From Cryptomeria japonica (lineage: Eukaryota; Streptophyta; Pinopsida; Cupressales; Cupressaceae), in assembly GCF_030272615.1 (NCBI RefSeq), contig NC_081410.1:510195442-510259441 (forward strand): a stretch of DNA of 64,000 bases, written 5' to 3'. The position numbers and the translations under genes are program-made. The notes under the pieces are model-generated. The model made no database searches and was not told the origin of the DNA. It saw nothing but the letters and a program-made list of their open reading frames with translations. How positions within the stretch are numbered: the stretch's first letter is position 1; every line of letters starts with the position of its first letter. Below are positions 1 through 11,947 of the stretch, in pieces.

Positions 1-611
1 AATCAATTAGGTTGGCCACCCAAATGATAATTCAATAGATCAATTACATAATCCTAAAATAAAATCATAAAACATATCATCCCAAGGCCAAACAAACATC
101 ATCCAATCAATAAAACATCTCGGAAGTGCATCCAAGGATCCACCAATACGTTACATAAAAATTGGTCCATAACCTAGATAGCACCGAGCCTAAATTAGAC
201 CCACACATGCCAAAGCAATGACACCAATCAATCAAGGTGTGAACACAATCATTATCAGAATCCTGAATACCTTCTAGAAGCTGCACCAATACCACTTATG
301 CATTACATCAAAGATCTTTAATAAAGCTCTGTCGATGAAACCCTTACCGAACCTATAAATCAGGCTTACTATAATATGAGATAGCAATCGATCATCAAGT
401 CAATATGAACTGACTGAAACATACTTCAGAAGCATATGAACCATCCATAAAAACTTATTCCATCATCTAGATCATACCGGTGACAATCAACTGATAAAAT
501 TCCCAATCCAATCCTTCTACCACAAGCTAGTAAACAACCATAATAGCTAGTGTTGACATGAATGACAAAACATCAATGCAACACATAATCAATTCCATCA
601 TATGGCCAACA
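1..611 (-). repeat. Copia LTR, C1 family, cut by window edge
   Basis: This stretch aligns by eye with the last half of the C1 5' LTR at about 58170-58767, sharing the start 'aggttggccacc', 'ccataacctag' and the end 'cataatcaattcc...ccaaca'. It ends in CA at 611 and is not followed by a polypurine tract. It is therefore the outer end of a 5' LTR of a minus-strand element lying to the left, or a solo LTR. It keeps the roughly 155-bp block that the C1 3' LTR has lost. The short minus-strand reading frame inside it is not a gene. Confidence 0.75.
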
Positions 612-3600
612 AAATCATGGGTTTCATGGGATGTCAACTTTTTTCTTTTTTCTTTTTGTCATTTTCTAAAAAACAATTATACCCTTTTGGAGAAGATACT
701 CCCCACTAGTGCATCACATATTTTATAAAATAATATGTTTAAATATTTTCTAAAATTTCCAATCAGACTTATATTTGACTATAAAAACCTACTTACAATA
801 TTTTTTTTAAATGATATTAAAACCTTTCAAAAATTCATGTATATATTTGACTTGTAGACTCCAATATCTCAATATATTTTTGAAAAAAACAATTTTGACT
901 AAAGAAATATTTAGTTGAGAGGTGGTTGCCAACAAGGATGCCACATAGATAGTTTCAAGAGAAAGTTTTGATCTAAATAGTTTTTGTCAAAAATGCTTCA
1001 TCTGAAACCTTTTCAACTAGAATATTATTGATCAAAAGTGTGTTGACCAAAAATGTTATGAAAAAAATTGTCCATATAAATATTTTTTTATTTTTTTCAA
1101 TTCAAGCAAGTGAAGAAAAGACACAAAATAAGTTTTCTTTTACAAAAGAGGCTATAAATATTTAGGTACAAGACTCTCAACTTGTCCTTATCCTCCTACT
1201 AGGTGTTTGTCATTGATGAAATGATTGATATGATAAGAGATTGTTGAAAGGTGTTGTCATTGATATAAAGTTCAATTGGATGATGGTTACAACTGCTTTG
1301 TGTTGTGGATGTCCACCTCCTTGGTGTTTGATGTTTGCACTCAATTCAATATGTTGATGTTGAAGATTGTGATGCTAAGGTCACTTTGAGGATCTGTGAT
1401 AGTAAAGATTTTTAACGATGATAGTGATGATTTTGATGCTCATGGTTGAGAACATAGATAGCATCATGATAGTATTTTTTTAGACAAGGAATGGACATAT
1501 TAAGATGAGGATTAAAAGCATTAGAATGAAGATAAGGAATGTTAAAATAAGGATTATAAGTATGGAAATAGAATGGAGATGTCTGATTTGATCTTGTATA
1601 TGCTACATGATAGTGGTTATATCTCTTGGTTGTTCGTGAGTGAGAAGATGATGTTTTTGAGACATTCTAGTCCTTGGAAATTTTGGTGAAGTGTGTTGTT
1701 GTAAAAATATATGTTGAAGACGGGTTGGAATAATGCTCTGTATTCCTCCATGTAGGTTAGCAATTTTTTCCTTCTTCAACAATTAACAAAATAAGACTCT
1801 TTGCCCAAAAATAAGACTAATCTATTAAACAATAGTTGGGTAAACTAAGAAATAATTTCCCTCTTAATTTTAAAAAGGTACAACTCCCTTCATATGATCA
1901 AATTTTCCAAATTTTTAGATTTATAATCTTAGGTATACTTTTAACTTGAAAGTAGAAAAGGCACTAACATTTGCCCATAACCTTTCAAAACAAATGCGAA
2001 TAACATAAAAATTGAAAAATTACATGTAATTTTAGGACTATAACTTGATAACTCAAATAGTAGCACATGTAGAAATTGATTCAAACATAGGCACTAGCTC
2101 AAATATTAATAATCCATGCATAGATAAGATAACTGATAAGTTTTAAAACACCAATTAGACTTCTAAGAGAACGGAAAAGCATTCATGAGAACACCAATAC
2201 TTCAAGAGAATCATATTCAACTTTGCTAAACTCAAAGATTCATAACAAGCATGAATAATATCCAAATCCAATGCACAAAGACATGGAAGCTTAGGAATTA
2301 AACAAAATTTTATTGATCTTCATATTGATCAAGTCTCACTCATATGTCAAAGCATAAGGAAGATAAAAAATGTAGACCCTTCTATAATCCATCTAGCAAC
2401 TATTTATAACTATATGTAAGGTGCTGGAAAAAGGATTCACATATCTATGCATGCAAACAACGAATGTATTTCATTGCTACATGATTACATTGGAAAGAGA
2501 ATAATCCATTAGGCTCAAGATGGTTTAAGCACAAAGTGAATGCAATGGTCCTTTGTTGCGAGGGAATATGACTATGTAATTGAAAATGAAGAATGCAAGA
2601 AGTAGGTCCAAATAGGTTCAAATGATAGTCCTCGGCATGCACATGAAGACTGGTAATTGATAGGTAGATTATAGAAGAAGAACTGGTAAATTAGATTATA
2701 ACTAACCTACAAATTGAATTTTAAGAAAAATTGGGGGGACTAAGGTGCCCTTCTCAACCTACTCCTAGGACTAAGGTGCCTTTCTTAGCCCACTCCCAGC
2801 AATTTCAGCTCCATGGTTGTATATCTCCTCCTGCTTGTTTTGTACTATTTTTGTAGGTCTGTCACATGTTCCTGCATACAAAAAAGAGGGAAATATTATG
2901 TAGAGAGGGGTTTGCCTAAGCTAGTTTTAGGAATTATCCTTGAAATTGAATTGAATTGAGCTCAAATTGAAAGTGTGTTGTTAGGTAAAAGAGGCTAAAA
3001 CTAAAAAATGAATGTGTATACCTTCATAAACCTTCTTGGTGTCGACATGTTCATGAAGATTCTTTATTTTGACTTAAATGTAGTTGAATTTAAGAAGAGA
3101 TTACCATGGATGCCATCACAAATGCATAGATCTGCAAATTAATCCTAATCTTCAATGCCTTAATACTTGATCTCTTGTTCTTGAGGACTTGAGGTGTGAA
3201 ATTGGTATTAGATCGTCATCTCTTTTCACTTACTTACTTGTCCACCCAAAATTAGGGAGGGTATCTTTCTTATATACCTCTCCCAAACATTTTAAGGTGC
3301 AAAACTTAAAGTAGGTTTACACAAGCAAATAATTTTTGCTTAACCAAGATAACCATTAAGGAGTTTAAATTTGGGCCCAAACACAAGGGAGCAAGGGACC
3401 TTGATTGGCCCAGTCCTGGGATCAAGTCACCCTAGGCACCCTACTCCCTCCAATGTGGCCTCAAATTGGGACCTGAGGTCCAAAATGGACATGAGAAGCT
3501 AGAATGAGATGTGAAATAGGGCTAGATCAAGTATGTCAAGCCCAGAAGGCCAAGAACACTAAAATAGAGACTAGATAAGCAAGAAATTGTATAAGAATGC

Positions 3601-3892
3601 AATTTGGGTATGTGCATGATCATGAGGGGCCAAAAAGTGGTGATATAAAAAAAATGCCTTTTCCATTTGCCCAAAAACATGAAAAATTCATTTTAAATTT
3701 TTGGTTGGCTTGTATGTTTGTACATGTAGCCATGGAAAAATCCAAAGCATAGTAGATATTAAAAAAATATCTTATATTCAATATTCTCATCGTGGATATT
3801 TGATAATATCAAATATCTAATATTATTAATCATGTATAATATTTTATATGATATATATTTAATAATTTATCATATATCATATAATATATTGG
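612..3892. other. AT-rich region without a recognisable gene
   Basis: I see no long reading frame, protein motif or RNA gene on either strand. The sequence is AT-rich with poly-A and poly-T runs. A short direct repeat 'actaaggtgcc' occurs twice near 2740-2785. The last 125 bases (about 3767-3892) are a dense run of short AT palindromes such as 'gatatttgataatatcaaatatc'-like units, directly next to the C0 LTR. It could be old intergenic DNA or a repeat too decayed to recognise. Confidence 0.6.
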
Positions 3893-4275
3893 TGAATATC
3901 TAGGAACTGAGAGGGAGGGTGAATCAGTTGATAGAAATTTTGACTTTTTAACCTTAATGCACAGATCCAAAATATTAAGCAGAATTAAAAAAATTAAGAA
4001 ACACATGCAAAACTAAAATTTGACACAAGAAACACTAGAATTTATGTGGAAACCCAAGAAGGGAAAAACCATGAAGAATGATAATTTTCAATGTATAAAC
4101 ATCTGTTAAGGTGACACTAGTTAAGGTGACATCAGTTAAGGTGATTTTTACAAAGGGTGGCTCACTGCTGGTGGGCTCACTACCCTAAAAGGATAACTGC
4201 CAATATTCTCACTACAGATGGGCTCACTACCGAAGAAGAAATAAAGTCAAGGAGAATCCACCACATGAAAAAGAC
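3893..4275 (-). repeat. C0 3' LTR, outer (U5-side) piece
   Basis: Read on the plus strand it starts 'tgaatatctagg' and soon shows 'ctgagagggagggtgaatca' (about 3907-3926), the motif found near the U5 end of every copia LTR here. It also has the 'gtggaaaccc' and 'gggaaaaacc' pair near 4050-4070. It stops abruptly at 4275, where the G0 LTR begins, and the missing remainder resumes at 60041. Confidence 0.7.
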
Positions 4276-5059
4276 TGAAGCAATCACCAGTAAGGAGAGA
4301 CCTCAAAGAGATCAATCTAGACTGGTCAACAAGAGTAAACACAACAGAAACACACAGATATGATGGAGGCAATGCAGAATAGGTTTTTTTATTGCATGAA
4401 ATCTGATTACAACCAACTGGTAACAACTGGGTTAAAACATACCGGCTCACAAGCCTAGTAGAATAGGTCACAACCGGGACCTTAAATTGAAAGATCTATA
4501 TTTTATGTACATTCTAGCCATCTAATTCTCTAATTCTCAATTGATTACATTCTAAAGAATAATTATGAATATATATCGATCCAAAGGATCCAGTCAGCCC
4601 AAGAGGGATCAAAACCCAAAGAACAAGATCTAATATGAAAATAACAAAGCTCGGCCTCCGCCAAGAGATTCCTCCAAAAAATCCAAAGGATGAAACATAG
4701 AAGGTCTGCCACATGCCAAGGAACATCGAGATCAACGTCCAAGGCTCCACAAGCTTCAGAATGGGTTCCGGTAGATCATCAGAATAGGTCTTAGGCAACC
4801 AGTATCAAAGGAACAACCTATAACAAGAAATTGTCATGGAAACCGGTAGTGATATCTTGCCACAAAGTTATCCAAATGCAATGCGGTCTGTAAGAAAGAA
4901 AGATGATCAAGTCTTCAAGTAGAATCCAACTCCACAGGATCCGGTGAACCAAAACTGGGACACACAGAAAGGAAAACTAAAACTACAAACAAAAAACAAA
5001 ACAAAAAGGAAAATGTTTTTGGATGATGCAAGATTGTTGTGAACCAAGATGCTCCTACA
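4276..5059 (-). repeat. G0 3' LTR
   Basis: This 784-bp copy matches 59238-60040 over its length, for example 'gagacctcaaagagatcaat' and 'ggatccagtc'. A TA run that is long in the 5' copy is short here (about 4568-4577). The base after 5059 begins the internal region, where the minus strand reads a purine-poor 'ccccgaatgtctga' before TGTAGGAGC. Confidence 0.85.
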
Positions 5060-5092
5060 TCAGACATTCGGGGTTATTTAAAAGTGACCCTC

Positions 5093-5590
5093 TCACTTTT
5101 CTAGGGTCAGAGAGAAGCCAAGGTGGTCTACCTCTACTTGAAAAATCCAAGATGAATATTTAACTAGTCTTCCATTCCACTTCACAAGATATTCCTTATA
5201 CTCACTACTTTGGGTACTACACCCAATCCTATTATCCAAAATCTCTTTAATCTGATCTGGTTCCTTCCGAGGCAACTATTTCTCCAAGTTTGCAGTGCTG
5301 TCCTTACTGAATTTTGCTTCATGGTACTCATGAAGATCTGTAATGTTGAATATGGGTGAAATACTTAGACTATCCGGTAGCTCCACTTCACATGCATTTC
5401 TAGAATTGAACTTCCTCAAAATCTTACAGGGTCCAAACTTATTCATCTGTAACTTATTATAAGTTCCAATCGGGAATCTCTTTTCTCAGATATACCATCA
5501 ATTCATCACTAACTTCAAATTACTTATGTCTCCTTTTTCTCATCTGCCTTCTCCTTATATTTGTTTCTCGTGTCTTCCAAATGTTGTTTA
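5093..5590 (-). pseudogene. G0 integrase C-terminus and chromodomain
   Basis: The minus-strand peptide at 5093-5275 contains ILDNRIG, then YKEYLVKWNGR and SSWIFQVEVDHL. This is the chromodomain pattern at the C-terminus of chromovirus integrases, where it is known to steer integration toward particular chromatin marks. The aromatic residues Y and W of the fold are visible. The preceding roughly 300 bases are the integrase C-terminal region but are broken by stops and shifts. The lineage within chromoviruses cannot be set by eye. Confidence 0.75.
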
Positions 5591-5592
5591 AT

Positions 5593-6445
5593 CTAAATAT
5601 GCAATGCTACCTTGTGATCTACAAAATATTTTTCTTCTGAACTCTGCCAGTCTTTAGTGCTAATGTCTCTCAATTCTATACCTCTCGGGTGCACTCCAGT
5701 AACAATCTCAAAAGGTTTTTTTCTGGTACTTCGATTCACTAAATTGTTGTAGGAAAACTCTTCTTGTGCAAGGATTAAATCCCAACTTCCATTTTTATCT
5801 CCCACTAAACATCTCAACAAATTTCCCAAACTCTGGTTAATAACTTATGTCTGTCCATCAGTCTATGGATGAAAAGTAGAACTAAAATTCAAATTTGCCT
5901 TAATCTTCTTCCAAAGTGTTCTCCAAAAATAACCAACAAACTTAGTGTCTCTATCTGAAACTATGCTCTTAGGTAATCCATGCAATCTCACCACTTCCTT
6001 GAAAAATAGGTCTACTACATGCAATGCATCTGATGTCTTCTTACAAGGTATAAAATGAGTCATCTTCAAAAATATATCCACTACCACTAATATATAATCA
6101 TTCCCTCTTAGTGTCTTAGGCAATCCAAGTACAAAATCCATTCTTATATCCTCCCAAGGTCTTACCGCTACTGTCAAAGGTTTATACAATCCCACATTCT
6201 GACTACTACCTTTTGCAACTTGGAAAACTCAACAACTCTACACATATCTCTTAACATCCTTATGAATCTAGGGCCAAAAGTACTACTCATTCACCAATGC
6301 AACTATTTTTTCAATGCCAAAATGTCCAGCTATTCCTCCACTATGTTTCTCCTTTATCAGGTTCTCTCTCATGGAACTCTTAGGTATGCACAACTAAACT
6401 CCCCTGAATAACATTCCATCCTCAATAAAGTAATCCAACCATTTT
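5593..6445 (-). pseudogene. G0 integrase (zinc-binding and catalytic core), broken
   Basis: From the high-coordinate end, the minus strand reads KWLDYFIEDGMLFRG, then LCIPKS and a histidine pair (HSGG...GHFG), the gypsy integrase N-terminus; the following Cys pair is damaged. The core at 5863-6195 has [26 protein letters not shown] (first Asp) and [15 protein letters not shown] (second Asp). The next part, 5593-5829, has YNNLVNRSTRKKPFEIV. At least two frame changes separate these pieces. The domain joins KWLDYF here to VDRS at 7872 once the solo LTR is removed. Confidence 0.85.
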
Positions 6446-6450
6446 CTTCT

Positions 6451-7867
6451 TGTATGTGGGAAAATATGGTGACAAAAATGAATTAACTAAATCCAAAAGA
6501 CCCACAAACCAATGAGACTCTTGGTGCAAGTATATGAATTAACTGAAGTAATTCAGCCTCCCAAGGGGTGTCCAACTATTCTCTATCTCACAGGATCCCT
6601 AAAGTCATTGTTTTCCTCTTAGATCATTGAGCAAGTGACTTAGGAATGACAACTCCAAGAACAAGTGATATTTGATTTATATGCATGAATGCACTCTAAG
6701 ATATATATGGTGTTAAAAATATGATGATTAAGCAAGTATGAAGATGATGATATGATAAAAGATTAGCAAATTATCCTAGCATGAATATCTTATGATATTA
6801 AAATATTCCTAAATGCTATGATGATATTCTAACAAAGAGAGGCTAAAATTCTTAGTAAATTAGACTATAATGTAGATTCATGAAACTTGGATTCTTTTAA
6901 AATGAGGAATGAGAGCTCTATTTATAGGTAAAATGGGACAATGGATGGTTAAGATTGAATAATTTTAACAAGGGTTAGGATTGAAAGTTAATCAATCCAA
7001 GTTCACAATTCTCACCAATAAAATGGTGACAATTGTCAACAAGAGGTTGCTTGAGAGGAGATGTAAGAGGCATTAAATGCCTAGGAAGACATGAGGGTTA
7101 CCCTAGGAGGTAAGGGTTAAGGTTACATTAGGGTTATCCCATGGATAAATCTTTTACCCAAGTGGTAAACTCTTGTGCAAGGGTTAATAGGATAACCAAG
7201 GTCAAATCCATGAATGCTTGATGAGACCCTTGGGTTAGATGAGGGTTAAGTTAGAGAGATAGTCTCTAACCATGCAAGAAGGTTGAGTTAACCATTAATG
7301 GTTAGGAAGACTTTGAGGGTTAACTTGTTGAAGGCATAAAGCCTTTAATGCATTTCAAAGACTTTGGAGGCTTTGAGAAGTGACTTCCCTTTTCTCAGGA
7401 ATGTGACAATAATTAGGAGATGAATTAGGCTAAATTGGAAGTGATTAGAAGAATCTAGAAGGGGTTAGGAGGTAAGTGGGAGATGTAGGAAAATGCAAGT
7501 GGGGAGAAAAGGATTTTAATTAAAAATAAAATTACTTTATTTCAACTAAAATAGATGCAACTTGCATAAATACAAGTGGGGGGATTTTAATAAATAAATT
7601 AGACTTATTTATTTGCAAGGATTAATTTAATTAAATGTAAATTTAATTAAAAAGGGAGAGAGGAGAATTAATTAAATAAAGTGATTTTATTTAATTAAAG
7701 GATAGAAAAGGTTTAGGTGAATTTAATTAAATAAATTGAGTAATTCATTTAATCAAATATATGAATGTGAAGAAATTAATTAAATAGAATCTAATTAATA
7801 GGAGGAATGGGGTTAAAATAAATATTAAATATTTATTTAGGAAAGTGGTCAGATTTATACATCTACA
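6451..7867 (+). mobile_element. Solo LTR of an unidentified family inside G0
   Basis: This 1,417-bp insertion begins TGTATGTGGG and ends CATCTACA, and is flanked by the perfect 5-bp repeat cttct (6446-6450 and 7868-7872). It separates the RNase H and integrase coding parts of G0. It has no coding capacity, polypurine tract or primer site, so a solo LTR left by LTR-LTR recombination is the simplest reading. A TATA-like ctatttatag at 6918-6927 suggests plus orientation. The right half is rich in 'ttaattaaat' runs. Confidence 0.75.
6918..6927 (+). promoter_or_regulatory. TATA-like box of the solo LTR
   Basis: The sequence ctatttatag lies about 470 bp into the LTR in otherwise purine-rich sequence. 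This is inferred from motif and position only. Confidence 0.35.
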
Positions 7868-7872
7868 CTTCT

Positions 7873-9537
7873 ATCTACCATAACCGGTTCTCTACATGCT
7901 TTCCAAGGTTCTGCAAAATTCGATTCTTCTTCATACAAGGTCTTCAAATCTTCAAAACCTAATACTGTCACTGTCATCTCTGTCAGCAGATTCCTTCTCC
8001 TACTTAATGCATCAACAACTTTGTTATATTTTCCACTTCTATGCTTCAACACAAAGGTGCAACTCTGCAAGAATTTTTCTCATCTCGTATGTCTTTGATC
8101 CAACATACTCTAGTTGTTCAAATACTACAAAGCTTGATGATCTATATACAACACAAACTCCTTAGGTAATAAGTAATGTCTCCATTTCTTAAAGGCTTGA
8201 ACTATGGAATAAAATTCCTTATCATACACTGAATATCTCTTCTGGGCATCATTTGATTTCTCACTGAAATAGGTTACTACTCTCCCTTCTTGATTCAAGA
8301 CAGCTCCTATTCATGTTCAACTTGCATCACAATCCACTTTAAATACTTTATTGAAATTTGGTAAAGCTAACACAGGCTGCTCAGTCACTTTCTTCTTTAA
8401 CAGTTTAAAACTTTTATTTTCTCTGGTGGTCCACTTGAATTCCTTCTGATCTCCTCTCATAGTCTCAGTCATAGGGTTACAAACTAAATTGAAATTTCTG
8501 ATAAACTTCTGGTAGAAACTAGCCAACCCATGAAATGATCTTACCTCTATAATGCTTTCTGGTGTAGGCCACTCAACAATGGCTTTGACTTTCTCAAGGT
8601 CCATCTTCAAACCATCCTTAGACATGAAAAATCTTAAATAGACTAACTCATCCTTCATGAAAGTACACTTCTTGATATTGATTAGCAACTTTTCTTCTCT
8701 CAACCTCTGTAAACCTTGTCTTAACTGCAACAAATGCTCCTCTTTTGTCTTACTAAAAATTAGAATTTCATCCAAATACACAATAGCAAACTTACCCAAT
8801 AATGTATTCAATACCTCATTCATCAGTCTTATGAAAGTACTCGATGTATTAGTCAATCCAAAAGGCATCACCAACCATTCATATAGGCTTTCATTTGTCT
8901 TAAATATTGTCTTCCACTCATCACCTTCTCTGATCTTGATCTGATGATATCCACTCTTCAAATCTATCTTTTTAAAGTATTTTTCTCCACTTAAATAGTC
9001 CATTATGTCATCCATCCTAGGCAAAGGAAACCAATATTTCACTATGATCTTGTTTATTGCTCTCGAATCAATACACATTCTCCACTCTCCATTATTCTTA
9101 GGTGCTAATACTGTTGGTACTGTACAAAATCTCAGACTCTCCCTGATCAAACCTTTCTTCAATAGTTCCTGCACTTGTCTCTTCAATTCTTCATTCTCTG
9201 TCAGTGGCAACCGATGTGCAGCTTTGTTAGGCAAACTAGCTCCGGGAACCAAGTCCATGGAATGAATAATACTTCTTATAGGTGGAAATCCATCGGGTAC
9301 ATTATCTAAAATGATGTCCTCATATTTTGTTAGCGGATCTCTTATCTCTTCTAGGTGTTCTCCTTCTGGTTCCAATCTCTCAGTCTTCTTAGGAATTAAG
9401 GAAAAACACACATTCTCATGTCTCGGTCCATCCATGAATTTCCTTCCATCTACTAAACAGATTTTGGCATTTGTACAGACTTCATTCTTGAAAGGTTCTT
9501 CCAAAGGTAACAAGGTTTGCTTCATCCCATTGGCCAC
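7873..9537 (-). pseudogene. G0 reverse transcriptase and RNase H
   Basis: The long frame 8317-9537 (406 codons) is an almost complete gypsy [67 protein letters not shown] and the active-site box YLDE in place of YLDD, so the last catalytic Asp is changed. It runs into the RNase H start (FKVDCDAS). The RNase H end lies at 7873-8070 (FVLKHRSGKYNKVVDALSRR), with a frameshifted stretch between. The tail FAEPWKACREPVMVDRS is the linker to integrase. The YLDE change predicts loss of activity. Confidence 0.9.
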
Positions 9538-9947
9538 AATAGTGTATGTATTCTTCTTTCCATCATGTATTGCATGTCTATCAAACTAGTCTACCCAAAA
9601 AAAGATGACAAATATCCATAGGCATAATATCACACAAAACTTCATCATGATAATTCCCAATTTTTTATTTCACCAAACATTGTTCACTTACTGACAACTT
9701 ATGTTGATCCTAAATCCATGCTATCTGGTAAGGCTTAGGGTGTTTCAGTCTCTCCAATTTCAACTTATTCACCATCTCTTCTGAAACAAGATTATATGAA
9801 CTACCACTGTCAATAACAGCTTTACAACACTTACTGCATACCTTACATCTAGTCTTGAATAGATTCTTCCTCTACAAGGGCTCTTCATCTCCTCTCGTAT
9901 GACACAAATCTCACCTCATCATCAATAGTTCTCCATCTTCTAGTTGA
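9538..9947 (-). pseudogene. G0 aspartic protease region
   Basis: Read on the minus strand with several stops: NLFKTRCKV, then AVIDSGSSYNLVSEEMVNKL (the retropepsin D-S-G triad is intact), then LKHPKPYQIAW, GNYHDEVLCDIMPMD and CHLFLGR, the second conserved protease block. Stops fall at positions where W or Q is expected. It lies between the gag knuckle and RT, as usual in Ty3/gypsy. Confidence 0.75.
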
Positions 9948-10046
9948 TTGTCTGAAGGCCCTTGCTTCCCTAATTTCACCCCGACCAAAAAGCATTGTAT
10001 CGTCTATGAATTGCTGATGGGTAATGGGAGTTAGATCACTGGTAAT
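9948..10046 (-). pseudogene. Scrap of a LINE-like reverse transcriptase
   Basis: In a frame different from gag, the minus strand reads THQQFIDDTMLFG followed by GEIREARAFRQ with no stop. F-x-D-D-T-x-L-F-G with a following EAR helix is the active-site block of plant L1-type non-LTR RTs, not of Ty3 RT, which uses YLDD-I-LIFS. The flanking sequence on both sides reads as G0 (gag tail, then QLEDGELLMMR before the protease). The fragment is only about 33 codons, so identity rests on one motif. Confidence 0.5.
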
Positions 10047-10763
10047 GGGGGTTTTCTTCCACCACTGCTTCTCTTTCGGTAGCCTCTATCTTCTTACATT
10101 GGAATGCATGATGTCCTTCTCCTCCATACTTAAAGAAGGTTCCTCTTAATGTTCTCTTGTCTTGTCTTCCAAATTTCTCATTCCAGTAACCATTTGATTC
10201 TCTCCTTTGGTAGAAATTTCTATTATCCTTTCGGTATGAATTACCTTCTTTGCTCACTTCCTTGTCCTTGTTCTGATCTGTATTGGTTCCACTTCCTCCA
10301 CTACATGGACTCTTCCTCCTTGAAATATTCCTCTAGTAAACCTTCCACCTCTACCTCTCTGTCTCCTCTCATGTCTTTTGTTCAATTTCTCTTCATCCTT
10401 TAGGGCATACTGGTAAGCCTCTTCAACACTCTCTAATTTGATCATACTATGTTTATCTTGTATAGACATCCACAATCCGTTCAAATATCTTGCAATTTTT
10501 TCAACTTCATCATCAATATGTCAGGATCTGATGTTCAACTTATAAAATGCTTCAGTGTACTCCTTCACACTAGATTCCTTCTGTCTCAGATTCTGCAACT
10601 TCTGAAACAAATCCACTTGATAATTTGCTAAAACAAACTTTGATTTCAACTTAGCAATCATCCTATCCCACGTCTTGATCTTCTCTTTACCTCTTCTATG
10701 TCTTTCAACTTGCAAATTCTCCCACCAAAGAGATGTATGACCTTTCAGCCATAGAGGCATATT
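10047..10763 (-). pseudogene. G0 gag, C-terminal part (capsid end and zinc knuckle)
   Basis: The piece at 10521-10763 reads LKGHTSLWWENLQ, then TWDRMIAKLKSKFVLANYQV and VKEYTEAFYKL, the Retrotrans_gag core. Next comes an Arg/Gly-rich stretch (10254-10484) and a zinc knuckle at about 10140 in which the first two cysteines are replaced (FFKYGGEGHHAFQC instead of CX2CX4HX4C). The N-terminal part is 48 kb away at 58768-59130, because C1 has inserted between KVKY and LKGH. Confidence 0.85.
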
Positions 10764-11834
10764 TGTTAGACAATTCAAATAGCCAGAAGACAATTGAGAG
10801 GGGTGGGGGTGAATCAATTGTCACAGATTACTAGAACATTTAGCAATTGAAAATTTAATACCTGAACCCAAAATGCTAATACCAGAATCTTAAACCAAAT
10901 ACCAGAATAGCACTTAAACCAATTAAGCATAGACAATAATCAGAGAATAAATACCATCCACAAGACACCAAGATTTGTACATGGAAAACCTGGTAAAGGG
11001 AAAAACCATGGTGGGAAGCCTACCCATAGTCAGATAACACTTCTATAGTAAGTATGTGAATTACAATTGAGGGCCCTGCACTTCCAGAAAGGCCAACAAT
11101 GTAGAGCACAGTTCTCATCATAAAAGGAGTCTCACTGACTACATATAAATCCATAGTACAATCCATAAGAATGAATGAACTACAATGATAGCATCTTCTA
11201 TGCCTAAGTACAGTTCCAGTTAAGCTCAATACTGGAAAACTAAATCCTCTTACATAAACCCAACTCGATCACCAATGATCGACCAAATCCTCTACCTAAA
11301 TGATTATTACATTATTCACTTATTACTTATCCATGTCCTTACCACCTATATGATCTACAATGAGATATTACATCATATATATACAAACCCTCAACCCTAA
11401 ACAATTAGGTTGGCCATTAGACAATAAACCGATTACATAATTACCAAGTCTTGAACATGATCACCAACAGCATCCTAAATCTCCACTAGAAGCTACACCA
11501 ACACCACTTATGCATATCATCAAAGATCTTCATCAAAGATTTGCCAGTGAAACCCTCATTAGAACCACAAGCCAAGCTTCCAAATAAACAGGATAGCATA
11601 TGATTACCAGACCAAAACCAACTTAATGAATATGACTCTAAGTATCATGAATAATCTAATTCCATAACCAAATAATACTGAAGCATACCAGATCATGTCG
11701 GATCCAATCCAACTAGAAACCACACAACCTACCAGGACCCGAAGGGTGCCGGTAAAGCATCCAAAACAACTAGTGTTGACATCAATGACAAAAGATCAAT
11801 GAAAGACATAATCAATTCCTCCAAATTGCCAACA
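10764..11834 (-). repeat. C1 3' LTR, with internal deletion
   Basis: At 1,071 bp it is about 160 bp shorter than its partner. The missing block falls at about 11447, where 'attaccaag' jumps directly to 'tcttgaac'; the partner and the 1-611 copy both keep the block. It contains the shared U5 motif (near 10793-10815), the 'aaaacctgg...gggaaaaacc' pair near 10983 and a TATA-like atatatata at 11375-11383. Confidence 0.9.
11375..11383 (-). promoter_or_regulatory. TATA-like box, C1 3' LTR
   Basis: atatatata precedes 'caaaccctc' (read on plus). The same block is at 58145-58154 in the other LTR, which supports a conserved core promoter. Confidence 0.5.
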
Positions 11835-11947
11835 ATCTCTCCCTTTGGCATTGATGGCAACACTAGATGTGAAAAACATATAAGTACCAAGAAATACCAA
11901 ATAAGTCTCCCCCAATGGAAGACAACCAACAATATCCCACATAAAGA
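11835..11947 (-). other. C1 polypurine tract and 3' spacer (first part)
   Basis: The minus strand reads GCCAAAGGGAGAGAT directly before the LTR start TGTTGG, the plus-strand primer site. Farther in (about 11913-11920) there is a second purine run. The spacer is cut at 11947 by C2 and resumes at 52991. Confidence 0.8.

Noticed and set aside
612-3892. Possible host gene in the left flank
   Set aside because: Only frames of about 65 codons or less, no splice-linked protein similarity that I can see, and AT-rich sequence throughout.
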